NCBI RefSeq assembly: GCF_007989825.1
Contig: NZ_BJUA01000005.1
Location: 186,001 to 250,000 of the forward strand
Direction: 5' to 3'
DNA length: 64,000 bases
From: Cellulomonas persica
Lineage (GTDB): Bacteria; Actinomycetota; Actinomycetes; Actinomycetales; Cellulomonadaceae
The position numbers were made by a program, and so were the translations under genes. Positions 25,502 to 37,732 of the stretch are shown here, piece by piece (the stretch's first letter is position 1; each line of letters starts with the position of its first letter). The notes beneath the pieces are model-generated. The model saw nothing but the letters and a program-made list of their open reading frames with translations. It did no database searches and was not told where the DNA came from.

Positions 25502-25568
25502 CATCGCCTCCTGCGGTCGTCACGACGAACGGCATTCCCACCGGCGAGGGCAGGACCGCCGCGCTCCC

Positions 25569-26363
25569 TCATGATGCGCCCTCGAGCAGCTCGGCCGGCG
25601 TGCCGTCCGCGACGGGCGCCCAGTAGTCGAGCACCGCGTGCACGACGTACCGCTCGCGCGCGGAGAACATCGGGTGGCACGTCGTGAGCGTCAGGTAGCG
25701 CTCGGTGGGGGACTCGCCGGGCTTGCCGGGCACCGGGGCGATGACCTCGGTCTGCGACGGCTTGACGACCTGCCACGACGTCACGCGGTACACGTACCAG
25801 GTGTCGGTGCCGGGTCCGCCGTCCACGGTCGCCGTGCGCAGCACGATCGGGTCGCCCTCCTGCAGCTCGGCGACGCGGTTGAACGGCTTGGCGAACGTGG
25901 TCCGGTGGCCGGCGAGCGCGACGTTGCCCAGGCCGCCGGGCATCGCGGTGCCCGGATAGTGCCCGACGCCGAGCACGTCGAGGACCGTCTCGCGGTCCAC
26001 GCCCTCGCTGACGGGGCGCTCGGGCTCGCCGTCCCAGCGCGGCACCTGGATCGTCGCGAACGTGACCGCGTGGTCGACCTCGGCCATGACGGGCGGCTCG
26101 TCGTGCCGCTCGGGCGCGACGAGGGGGCCGCTCGACGCGGTGGGCGCGGGGGTCGGGACGGGGATGCGGGGGAGCTCACGGACCACCTCGGCCTGCGCAC
26201 GGTTGCCCTGCACGTCGGTCCACCACAGCTGCCACACGAGGAACGCCAGCACGAGCACGCCGAGCGTGATGAGCAGCTCCCCGACGACGCCGAGCACGCC
26301 GTACGCGACACGCGCGCCACGCGACGGCCGGCGTCGCGCCGGTGCGGACGTCCGGGCGCTCAT
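25569..26363 (-). CDS. srtE: class E sortase
   Basis: This 264-residue membrane-anchored transpeptidase is of the actinobacterial class E. An N-terminal basic tail and a membrane helix (LLITLGVLVLAFLVWQLWW) precede a Pro-rich stalk. The catalytic domain has the His in NVALAGHRTTF, the Cys in YLTLTTCHPM and the Arg in SARERYVVHAV. Class E enzymes attach proteins with LAxTG signals to the wall. No such substrate is visible in the window. Its start overlaps the stop of the DUF881 gene. Confidence 0.93.
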   Translation of the reverse strand: MSARTSAPARRRPSRGARVAYGVLGVVGELLITLGVLVLAFLVWQLWWTDVQGNRAQAEVVRELPRIPVPTPAPTASSGPLVAPERHDEPPVMAEVDHAVTFATIQVPRWDGEPERPVSEGVDRETVLDVLGVGHYPGTAMPGGLGNVALAGHRTTFAKPFNRVAELQEGDPIVLRTATVDGGPGTDTWYVYRVTSWQVVKPSQTEVIAPVPGKPGESPTERYLTLTTCHPMFSARERYVVHAVLDYWAPVADGTPAELLEGAS

Positions 26364-27187
26364 CGCGCCGGTGCGGGGTCGGCGGTCGCCGCGGCGCCCA
26401 CCTCGGTGCTCGCGGTGTCGTCGTCCACACCCGGCAGCACGGGCGTGCCCTCCGGGACGGTCGCGTACCGCAGGTCTGTCGAGCCGGAGTACGCGTCGAG
26501 CTCGATCCCGTTCTCGGTCTCGACGGACCAGCCGAGCCCGACGGCCGCGGCGTCCGCGCGGTAGGCGCGCACCTGCGGCGAGTCGCTCAGCGCCGCGCGG
26601 AGCTTGTCGGGGTCACCGATCGCCTGCACGACGTACGGCGGCGAGTACACCTGCCCCTGCAGACGCAGCACGTTGCCGACGCACCGGAACGCGCTCGTCG
26701 AGATCACGCGCTGCCCCATGAGGGACATCGCCTCGGCCCCGCCGGCCCACAGCGCGTTCATCACCGACTGGATGTCCTGCTGGTGCACGACGAGCACGTC
26801 GGGGCTGATGCCCTCGAGACCGGGCTGGTCCTGCGGGGCGCCGTCCAGCGTGACCGTCAGGCCGGGGCCGGTCACCGGCAGCGCGCCCGACTCGACGCGG
26901 AAGCCCGTGGGCGGGTCGAGCACGCGCGTGCCCGCCGCGCGCGCGGCGGCCTCGGTGAGCCCGTCGACCTCGCCGCGCAGCTGGTCGACCTCGGCGGTCA
27001 GGTCCTCGACGCGCTCGACCTCCGCGACGGTGAGCTCGCGCAGGTCCTGGGGGTGCCGCTCGGCCTCGTCGGCCTGGGCGAACTTGGCGTTCGCGGCGAA
27101 CAGCGCGCCGGACAGCACGAGCACCACGGTCACGGACGCGGTGCCGCGGGGCACGCGTCGGGACGCGCGGTGCGTGCGTTCGGTCAC
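26360..27187 (-). CDS. DUF881 family exported coiled-coil protein
   Basis: This 275-residue protein has an N-terminal membrane anchor (ASVTVVLVLSGALFAANAKF). A short coiled coil (about residues 45-85, ELTVAEVERVEDLTAEVDQL) is followed by the DUF881 domain (about 95-245, containing VVHQQDIQSVMNALWAGGAE and YVVQAIGDP). Actinobacterial genomes often place such genes near division genes. Its biochemical role is unknown. The stop overlaps the sortase start (ATGA). It is divergent from crgA. Confidence 0.88.
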   Translation of the reverse strand: MTERTHRASRRVPRGTASVTVVLVLSGALFAANAKFAQADEAERHPQDLRELTVAEVERVEDLTAEVDQLRGEVDGLTEAAARAAGTRVLDPPTGFRVESGALPVTGPGLTVTLDGAPQDQPGLEGISPDVLVVHQQDIQSVMNALWAGGAEAMSLMGQRVISTSAFRCVGNVLRLQGQVYSPPYVVQAIGDPDKLRAALSDSPQVRAYRADAAAVGLGWSVETENGIELDAYSGSTDLRYATVPEGTPVLPGVDDDTASTEVGAAATADPAPAR

Positions 27188-27427
27188 GGCGTCCTCTCGG
27201 GCCGAGGGCTGGGGCGGCCCTGCGGCGTTCGGCGATCAGTGCGGCGGTCGGTGCTGCGCACGGCGCGGGAGAGGCGCACCGGCACGGTATTGTCGCCCAC
27301 TACGCTAGGCGATGGTGCCGGTAGCCGATCCGAGGTCGATCCGACCGCTCGATCCGTCCCGTCACCGTCCGACCATCCCGGTGAGGCGGCCGTCCGACGG
27401 GGCCTCGTCGCAGAGCAGGAGATCTCG

Positions 27428-27682
27428 GTGCCCGAGTCGAAGTCGCGCAAGAAGGCCACGTACACGCCTCCGCCGGAGAAGGCGGCCGCCAAGCCGAGCC
27501 CCCGCTGGTGGGTCCCGGTGATGCTCGGGCTCATGGTGCTCGGGCTCGTGTGGATCGTGGTCTTCTACATCGGCCGCTCGACGAGCGGCGCGGACCTGCC
27601 GCTGCCGATCGGCAGCTGGAACCTGGCCGTCGGCGCGGCCCTGATCATCGCCGGCTTCAGCATGACGACGCGCTGGCGCTGA
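27428..27682 (+). CDS. crgA: CrgA cell-division protein
   Basis: This 84-residue membrane protein matches CrgA, an actinobacterial septum factor that helps place FtsZ and peptidoglycan synthases. The start is GTG with AGGAG 6 bases upstream. A basic tail (SKSRKKATYTPPPEKA) precedes two membrane helices (VPVMLGLMVLGLVWIVVFYI and GAALIIAGFSMTTRW). The family signature PRWWVPVM is present. A strong hairpin follows. Confidence 0.95.
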   Translation: MPESKSRKKATYTPPPEKAAAKPSPRWWVPVMLGLMVLGLVWIVVFYIGRSTSGADLPLPIGSWNLAVGAALIIAGFSMTTRWR

Positions 27683-27710
27683 GCCCACGGCTCAGCCCGC
27701 CCGCTGCACG

Positions 27711-27752
27711 CACGAGAGGCGCCGCCCCCACCGGGGGTCGGCGCCTCTCGTG
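27711..27752 (+). terminator. crgA terminator hairpin
   Basis: CACGAGAGGCGCCG (27711-27724) pairs perfectly with 27739-27752. The loop contains a further CCCCC/GGGGG pairing, so the full stem is near 19 bp. It starts 28 bases after the crgA stop. Confidence 0.85.
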
Positions 27753-27825
27753 CGTCCCGGCTTCTCGTGCGTCCGTGCCGGCTGTCCACGCCCGATGCCC
27801 GGTCATCCCCAGCGGTGGACACAGC

Positions 27826-27850
27826 TGTGGATAACTACACGCGTGTAGTT
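27826..27850. promoter_or_regulatory. exact DnaA box abutting an 18-bp palindrome
   Basis: TGTGGATAA (27826-27834) is the exact complement of the DnaA box TTATCCACA. It overlaps by two bases a perfect palindrome, AACTACACGCGTGTAGTT (27833-27850). Two weaker box-like texts (TGTCCAC, GTGGACA) lie within 45 bases upstream. The site is between the crgA terminator and the rhomboid stop, about 25 kb from dnaA. Confidence 0.6.
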
Positions 27851-27890
27851 CTCGTCGTCAGGCGGTGTCCAGCCGGTCGCGCCGCGCCCG

Positions 27891-28829
27891 TCAGGGCCCT
27901 TCGACGATCGCCCACTGCAGCTCGCGCGGCAGCGTCCACAGCGTCTGCACGTCCTCGGGCGCGGTCCCGTAGGCCCACGTCGTGACCACGAGCAGCAGCG
28001 CGACGACGACCACGGGCAGCACCACGGCGACCAGCCGACGCCGCTCCTGCGGGGCGAACGCGTACGCCGCAGCGACGAGGGCCCCGACGACGAGACCGCC
28101 CAGGTGCCCCTGCCAGGAGATCCCCGGCACGACGAAGCTGAACAGCATGTTGATCGCGATGATCCCGAGGATGCTCTGCGCGGGATGGCCCGAGCGCCAC
28201 ATCACGACGAACGCCGCACCGAACAACCCGAAGATCGCCCCCGAGGCACCGACCACGCCGCCGAACCAGTTCGACCACCCGAGCGCCGCGGACGCGAGCA
28301 CCACGACGCTGCCGCCCAGCGCGCTGAGCAGGTAGAGCGTGACGTACCGCGCACGGCCGAGCTGCACCTCGAGGTACGGCCCGACCGCCCACAGCGCCAC
28401 CATGTTGAGCAGGATGTGGAAGAACGAGCCCTCGGAGTGCAGGAACGCCGACGTGAGGAACCGGAACGGCTCCTCGTGCCCCCAGAACGGCGAGTAGTAC
28501 CAGCGCGCGGTGAAGTCGGGGACGGTGCGCTGTGCGATGAACGCGACCACGCACACCGCGATGATCGACAGCGTGACGACCGGCCGGGTGCCGGGCCGCA
28601 GCACGCCGCCGAACGCGGTGCGCGTCGAGCGCTGGTTCGCGGCCGCCTCCCGCACGCAGTCGACGCACTGCACGCCGACTGCGGCGGGCCGCTGGCAGTC
28701 GGGGCACACGGGACGTGCGCACCGCTGGCAGCGGACGTAGGCGACCCGGTCCGGATGACGCGGGCAGACGGGAGCCGCGTCCGTGGGGGCACCCGGGGGA
28801 GCGTCCGGAGGGACGGTGTTCTCGCTGAT
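27891..28829 (-). CDS. rhomboid-family intramembrane serine protease with N-terminal zinc-finger-like motif
   Basis: This intramembrane protease has six membrane helices. The catalytic Ser is in VVGASGAIFGLFGA and the catalytic His is in WQGHLGGLVVG. HILLNMVALWAVG is the conserved helix-2 text. An N-terminal Cys/His-rich segment (CPRHPDRVAYVRCQRC, then VCPDCQRP and QCVDC) resembles the B-box-like finger common in actinobacterial rhomboids. The only usual start codon keeping the protease domain is GTG 28709, inside this finger. Coding pattern continues to an ATC at 28829 with GAGGA 6 bases upstream, so I place the start there (312 residues). Whether ATC is used or reflects a base error is open. 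Confidence 0.85.
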   Translation of the reverse strand: MSENTVPPDAPPGAPTDAAPVCPRHPDRVAYVRCQRCARPVCPDCQRPAAVGVQCVDCVREAAANQRSTRTAFGGVLRPGTRPVVTLSIIAVCVVAFIAQRTVPDFTARWYYSPFWGHEEPFRFLTSAFLHSEGSFFHILLNMVALWAVGPYLEVQLGRARYVTLYLLSALGGSVVVLASAALGWSNWFGGVVGASGAIFGLFGAAFVVMWRSGHPAQSILGIIAINMLFSFVVPGISWQGHLGGLVVGALVAAAYAFAPQERRRLVAVVLPVVVVALLLVVTTWAYGTAPEDVQTLWTLPRELQWAIVEGP

Positions 28830-28853
28830 GGTGGGTCCTCGCAGGTCGGGAGG

Positions 28854-29393
28854 TCAGTCCTCGATGTCGACCGACTCGATGACGACGTCCGTGACGGGAC
28901 GGTCACCGGGGCGGGTCGGGGAGGTCGCGATCGCGTCGACCACGGCACGGCTCGCGTCGTCGGCGACCTTGCCGAAGATCGTGTGCTTGCCGTTGAGCCA
29001 CGTGGTCGCGGCCACCGAGATGAAGAACTGCGAGCCGTTCGTCCCGCCGACCTTGCCGGTCACCGGGTCGAGGCGCTTGCCGGCGTTCGCCATGGCGAGC
29101 AGGTAGGGCTCCGAGAACGTCAGCTCGGGGTGGATCTCGTCGTCGAAGGTGTAGCCGGGGCCGCCGCGGCCGTTCCCGAGCGGGTCGCCGCCCTGGATCA
29201 TGAAGCCCTCGATGACGCGGTGGAACACCGTGCCCGGGTACAGCGGGTCGGTGCTCGTCGCACCGGTCGCCGGGTTCGTCCACTCCCGGGTGCCCTTCGC
29301 CAGTCCGACGAAGTTGGCCACCGTCTGGGGGGCGTGGTTCGGGTAGAGCTCGATCCGGATGTCACCGGCCGTCGTGTGCAGGGTCGCGAACAT
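28854..29393 (-). CDS. ppiA: cyclophilin-type peptidyl-prolyl isomerase
   Basis: This 179-residue single-domain cyclophilin catalyses cis-trans isomerisation of prolyl bonds in the cytoplasm. Active-site text is intact: VFHRVIEGFMIQGGDP (Arg, Phe, Gln), NGSQFFIS and WLNGKHTIFGKV. It lacks a signal peptide. The ATG at 29393 begins MFATLHTTAGDIRIELYP, the common family start. It lies 25 bases upstream of the rhomboid gene in the same direction. Confidence 0.95.
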   Translation of the reverse strand: MFATLHTTAGDIRIELYPNHAPQTVANFVGLAKGTREWTNPATGATSTDPLYPGTVFHRVIEGFMIQGGDPLGNGRGGPGYTFDDEIHPELTFSEPYLLAMANAGKRLDPVTGKVGGTNGSQFFISVAATTWLNGKHTIFGKVADDASRAVVDAIATSPTRPGDRPVTDVVIESVDIED

Positions 29394-29507
29394 GCCGTCA
29401 AGTCTCGCACGGGTGACCTGACGCAGGTCCGCTGCACGCGCGCCGGTCCGGTGGCAGAGTGTGAGGCCAGCGCCAGCAGCGCGAACGTGGAACCGTGGGG
29501 AGTGGAC

Positions 29508-33852
<4,345 letters not shown>

Positions 33853-33873
33853 CCGCCGCCTGAGGCAGGACCC

Positions 33874-33907
33874 GGAGGGGGTCGGCGCGCGTGCGTCGGC
33901 CCCCTCC
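33874..33907 (+). terminator. cellulase terminator hairpin
   Basis: GGAGGGGGTCGGCGC pairs with GCGTCGGCCCCCTCC, using two G-U pairs, across a very short loop. It starts 22 bases after the stop of the cellulase. Confidence 0.75.
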
Positions 33908-34080
33908 CCTGTGCCCGCCGCCCGTCGCTGCCGCGCGCGGGGCGGGTGCTCGCCAGCTCGGCACACACGCGCGAGCTCGGCAGTCCGGATGCACGATCTC
34001 GCGCGGTACTGCCGAGCTCGGCGCCCGGACCGGGACCAAATGGTGTTGCCGCGGGCCGGGGCGCCCGACAGCCTCGTCGC

Positions 34081-34746
34081 ATGACTCCTCAGCTCGTCGA
34101 CCAGTGGCCCCCCGCCGGCGTCCGCATCCTGTGCGGCGACCTCGAGCTGCGGTTCCTCACCGACGACCTGCTCGTGCCGCTCGCCGCGCTCGCGAGCGAG
34201 GGCGTGCACGCCCCCGACTTCATGCCGTTCACGCAGCCGTGGACCCGTGGCACGCCCGACGAGGTGCGCCGCTCGGTGCTGCAGTACCAGTGGGGCCTGC
34301 GCGGCTCGTGGTCGCGCGAGAAGTGGTCGCTCGAGCTCGGGGTGCTGCGCGACGGCGAGGTGCTCGGCATCCAGGGCGTGTACGCCAAGGACTTCGCGGT
34401 GACGCGCGAGGCGGAGACCGGTTCGTGGCTCGGCCTGCGCCACCAGGGCCAGGGCGTCGGCACGCTCATGCGGCTCGCGGTGCTGCACCTGTTCTTCGAC
34501 GGCCTGGGCGGCGAGCACGCGACGACGTCGGCGTTCGAGGACAACGGTCCGTCGAACGGTGTGACCCGCCGGCTCGGCTACCGCACGAACGGCGAGACGA
34601 CGGTCGCCCGCGAGGGCACCGCCGCGCGTTCGCTGCGCTACGTGCTGCACCGCGCCGACTGGGACACGCGTCCCGCCGAGCTGCGCCCGGGCGTCACCCT
34701 GGAGGGTGTCCCCGCGCTGCGGGCCTTCCTCGGCCTCGACGAGTAG
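34081..34746 (+). CDS. GNAT family N-acetyltransferase
   Basis: This 221-residue protein is a GCN5-related acetyltransferase of the RimJ/RimL-like kind. The acetyl-CoA segment is LGLRHQGQGVGTLMRLAVLH, in which QGQGVGT is the pyrophosphate loop. ATTSAFEDNGPSNGVTRRLGY is the conserved beta-bulge and helix text. The ATG is 228 bases after the cellulase stop. The acceptor is unknown; N-terminal amino groups or small amines are possible. Confidence 0.85.
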   Translation: MTPQLVDQWPPAGVRILCGDLELRFLTDDLLVPLAALASEGVHAPDFMPFTQPWTRGTPDEVRRSVLQYQWGLRGSWSREKWSLELGVLRDGEVLGIQGVYAKDFAVTREAETGSWLGLRHQGQGVGTLMRLAVLHLFFDGLGGEHATTSAFEDNGPSNGVTRRLGYRTNGETTVAREGTAARSLRYVLHRADWDTRPAELRPGVTLEGVPALRAFLGLDE

Positions 34747-34858
34747 GCACCCTCCCGCTCGTGCTCGGGCGCCCCTCCGGGGCAATCGGGTCCCCCCTGA
34801 GAACCAGGCACGTCCGGGACGACCGGGTCTCTCGGAGAGCTGGATGCTGTCGGTAGGT

Positions 34859-34890
34859 TGTGCGCCTGACTAGATGGTCGTACTGTCTAG
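34859..34890 (+). promoter_or_regulatory. padR promoter and palindromic operator, probably leaderless
   Basis: CTAGA (34870-34874) and TCTAG (34886-34890) form an inverted repeat with an 11-base centre. A -35 TTGTGC (34859-34864) and a -10 TACTGT (34881-34886) are 16 bases apart. The start GTG at 34894 is 7 bases after the -10, so transcription probably begins at the GTG. The symmetric site would let PadR repress its own gene. Confidence 0.6.
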
Positions 34891-34893
34891 CAC

Positions 34894-35259
34894 GTGGACG
34901 ACGACGTGCGGTGGCCCGCCGAGTGGATGCGTGGCGTGCTCGAGGTGTGCGTGCTGCGCGTCGTCGGGCACGGGCCCACCTACGGGTACGCCATCGCTCA
35001 GGCGCTCGAGGACGCGGGACTCGGGGCCGTCAAGGGCGGCACGCTCTACCCGCTGCTGGCGCGGTTCGAGACCGCGGGGCTCGTCGCCGTCGAGTGGCGG
35101 CCGGGCACCAGCGGGCCGGGGCGCAAGTACTACACGCTGACCGAGAGCGGCCGGGCCGAGGCCGCCCGCCGCAGCGCCGACTGGCTCGCCTTCAGCGACG
35201 CCGCGCGCGCACTGCTGACCAGCACCGACGACGCGGCACGACGCAGGGGAGACGAGTGA
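34894..35259 (+). CDS. PadR-family transcriptional regulator
   Basis: This 121-residue regulator has the PadR winged helix: VLRVVGHGPTYGYAIAQALE, then GTLYPLLARFETAGLVAVEW and RKYYTLTESG. The C-terminal dimer helix is short, typical of the small PadR-s2 subfamily. No ribosome binding site is present because the GTG lies at the expected 5' end of the RNA. It overlaps the next gene, which encodes a membrane protein with a HAAS-like domain, a very common PadR partner. Confidence 0.92.
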   Translation: MDDDVRWPAEWMRGVLEVCVLRVVGHGPTYGYAIAQALEDAGLGAVKGGTLYPLLARFETAGLVAVEWRPGTSGPGRKYYTLTESGRAEAARRSADWLAFSDAARALLTSTDDAARRRGDE

Positions 35260-36053
35260 CCATGACGAAGGAGACCACGGGCCGTCGCTACGCGATCGAG
35301 CGCTCGCTCGCGCCGCACGTCGACGCGCAGTGGGCCGAGGCCGTGCTGGTGGAGCTGCGGCTGCAGGGCGTCGCCGGGACGGCGATCGCCGAGGTGCTGA
35401 GCGAGGTCGAGTCGCACGTCGTCGAGAGCGGAGAGGACGCCCTGACGGCCTTCGGGGACCCGGTGCAGTTCGCGCAGTCGCTCGAGCTGCCCGCCGACCC
35501 GCGCCAGGACCTCACCGTCCAGCCGTCGGCGGTCGTCCTGAGCGCGGCGCAGGTGCTCGGCGCGCTGCTGGTCGTCGGCGGTGCGGCCGCGCTCGGCGCG
35601 GGCGAGCCGGCCCCGATCACGTGGGGTCTGCTCATGTCCGCCCTCGCGGCGACGCTGCTCACGCTCGTCGTCCTGCGCGTCGGCACCCGACTCCTGCGGG
35701 TCGTCGTGTCAGCACCGGTGCGCAGCAGGCAGTTCGCGGCCGTCGTCGCCGCCGGGACCGCAGCGTTCGCGCTCGTCGTGCTCCCCGCCGCGCTGCTGCG
35801 CGAGGTGGTGCTCGAGCTGCCCGGTCCGCTCGCACTCGGCCTGGGTGCCCTCACGCTCGCCGCGACGACGGGCTTCTCGCTGTGGCACGACCGCCTGGAG
35901 CCTGACGACCTGATCGTCTCGCCGTTCGACGACGCGCTCGACGACCCGCGGGACTCGCGTCACCGCGCCCCGTGGGTCGCACAGCTCGCCCTGCTCCTCC
36001 CGGTGGCCCTGGCCGCCGTGGCCGTCTACGTCCTGGTCCGCACAGGCGCCTGA
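35256..36053 (+). CDS. HAAS-domain membrane protein paired with PadR
   Basis: This 265-residue protein has an N-terminal helical HAAS-type domain (about residues 15-85, with VLSEVESHVVESGEDALTAFGDPVQF). About six membrane helices follow. The GTG at 35256 overlaps the PadR stop with AGGGGAG upstream; the ATG at 35262 is an alternative start. PadR-HAAS pairs often sense envelope stress, but no ligand is known. It converges on the ABC exporter genes. Confidence 0.8.
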   Translation: MTMTKETTGRRYAIERSLAPHVDAQWAEAVLVELRLQGVAGTAIAEVLSEVESHVVESGEDALTAFGDPVQFAQSLELPADPRQDLTVQPSAVVLSAAQVLGALLVVGGAAALGAGEPAPITWGLLMSALAATLLTLVVLRVGTRLLRVVVSAPVRSRQFAAVVAAGTAAFALVVLPAALLREVVLELPGPLALGLGALTLAATTGFSLWHDRLEPDDLIVSPFDDALDDPRDSRHRAPWVAQLALLLPVALAAVAVYVLVRTGA

Positions 36054-36068
36054 CCGGCGCCCGGCGGG

Positions 36069-36884
36069 TCAGGACAGGAACAGGGCGCGCAGCCTCGTCG
36101 TCGTGAGCGTGACTCCCGCGGCGATCATCACCAGGAAGTACGCGGTGTGGCCGAGCATCGCGACGCTCAGCGCACCCGTGGTCAGGCCGCGGATCAGCTC
36201 GACGGCGTGCCACAGCGGGAACGCCTTGATGACCCACTGGATCGGCTCGCTGTAGACCGACAGCGGGTAGAACGTGGCGGAGAACAGGAACATCGGCAGC
36301 AGCACGAAGTTGATCCAGTCCATCTGCTGGAAGGTCTTCATGAAGCTGGTGATCGCCATGCCGACGGACGCGAAGCCGAACGCGACGAGCAGCACCGCGG
36401 GGATCGCGAGGGCCGCCGTCCAGGCCAGGTTCAGGCCCAGGACCTGCATGACGGTGAGGAACCCGACCGCGTAGACCCCGCCGCGCAGCAGCGCGTAGAC
36501 GATCTCACCGAGCGCGACGTCGAGCGGGCCGATCGACGTCGCGAGCATCGCGTCGTACAGCCGGCCGAACCGCATCTTGAAGAACACGTTCCACGTCGAG
36601 TCGTAGATCGCGCCGTTCATCGCGGACACCGCGAGGAGCCCGGGCGCGATGAACGCGGCGTACGGCACCTCGGTGCCGGTCGACAGCGTCACGTCGCCGA
36701 TGAAGGAGCCCAGGCCCCAGCCCATCGCGAGCAGGTAGAACACGGGCTCGAAGAACCCGGAGACGACGACCGCCCAGTTGCTCGAGCGGGTGGCCTGCAG
36801 CGACCGTGCGACGACCGCGCGCGCGTTGCCCGCGTACAGCGCGCGGATCGCGCCGGTGCCGGGCACCGAGACGACGGAGCTCAT
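36069..36884 (-). CDS. ABC-2 type exporter permease (second subunit)
   Basis: This 271-residue permease has six membrane helices of the ABC-2/NodJ/DrrB type. It ends with the family text FSATFYPLSVYSEPIQWVIKAFPLWHAVELIRGL. The ATG at 36884 overlaps the stop of the first permease. The two differ in sequence and probably form a heterodimer driven by the ATPase at 37729. The substrate is unknown; homologues export drugs or lipo-oligosaccharides. Confidence 0.9.
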   Translation of the reverse strand: MSSVVSVPGTGAIRALYAGNARAVVARSLQATRSSNWAVVVSGFFEPVFYLLAMGWGLGSFIGDVTLSTGTEVPYAAFIAPGLLAVSAMNGAIYDSTWNVFFKMRFGRLYDAMLATSIGPLDVALGEIVYALLRGGVYAVGFLTVMQVLGLNLAWTAALAIPAVLLVAFGFASVGMAITSFMKTFQQMDWINFVLLPMFLFSATFYPLSVYSEPIQWVIKAFPLWHAVELIRGLTTGALSVAMLGHTAYFLVMIAAGVTLTTTRLRALFLS

Positions 36885-37732
36885 CGCAGCCTCCCGACGA
36901 AGATGCGGCGGGCGATCACCCAGCCGACGGCCGCCAGGACGACGAGCACCGCGAGGTGCGCGCCGATCGGCCACGAGTCCGACCCTGCGCCGTACGACAG
37001 GGTGCGGCCCACCTCGGAGCCGTGCCAGATGGGGGAGACCCACCCGATCCACTGCAGCCAGCCGGGCAGCGTCGCCAGCGGGTAGAACGTGCCGGAGAAC
37101 AGGAACAGCGGCGTGAAGACGAAGCGCTGGACCATGGCGAACTGGCCGGTGTCCTCCGTGAGGCTGGCCGAGAAGGCGAGCAGCGGCAGGCCGAACGCGA
37201 GTCCCGCGAGCACACCGACCGGGACGAGCAGCGCGCCGGTCGCGACGTCGCCGACCGCACCGAACGCGACCATGAGGGCGTAGTAGGCCGTCGAGACGAA
37301 GACCATGCGCAGCGTCACCGCGACGATCAGGCCCGTGCAGATCTGGTGCGGGCTGACCGGGGAGGCGTTCATCGCCCAGAAGATGCGCCGCCACCGGAAA
37401 CCGCCCATCACGGTGTACGTGAACTCCTCGGTGGTCACCGAGACCGCCGCGGTCACCAGCAGCGCGGGGGCGACGAACCACAGGTAGTCCACGGGTCCGT
37501 CCGGCCCGCTCGCCACGGGCACGGTCAGGAACGCGGCCAGCCCCAGCCCGATGCCGAGCATGTAGATCAGCGGGTTGCCGATGCCGGTCATCACCACGGT
37601 CCAGCCGTAGGACCGCATCTGCCGCAGCTGGTGCTCGGCGATGTACCACCAGCCGAGCCGGCGCGGGCGCACGGCAGCGCCGAGCGCCGCCGTGACCATG
37701 GCGGGCTCGTCCGTCGTCACGTCGGCGCTCAC
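36881..37732 (-). CDS. ABC-2 type exporter permease (first subunit)
   Basis: This 283-residue permease has six membrane helices and the NodJ-like text FVFTPLFLFSGTFYPLATLPGWLQWIGWVSPIWHG. Its ATG overlaps the stop of the ATPase gene (ATGA), and its own stop overlaps the next permease. The three genes form a tight translationally coupled operon. Confidence 0.9.
   Translation of the reverse strand: MSADVTTDEPAMVTAALGAAVRPRRLGWWYIAEHQLRQMRSYGWTVVMTGIGNPLIYMLGIGLGLAAFLTVPVASGPDGPVDYLWFVAPALLVTAAVSVTTEEFTYTVMGGFRWRRIFWAMNASPVSPHQICTGLIVAVTLRMVFVSTAYYALMVAFGAVGDVATGALLVPVGVLAGLAFGLPLLAFSASLTEDTGQFAMVQRFVFTPLFLFSGTFYPLATLPGWLQWIGWVSPIWHGSEVGRTLSYGAGSDSWPIGAHLAVLVVLAAVGWVIARRIFVGRLR

Noticed and set aside
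34869-34890. Mobile-element attachment site based on the paired CTAGA/TCTAG
   Set aside because: It coincides with a promoter directly before padR, and no integrase or flanking duplication exists; an operator is the simpler reading.
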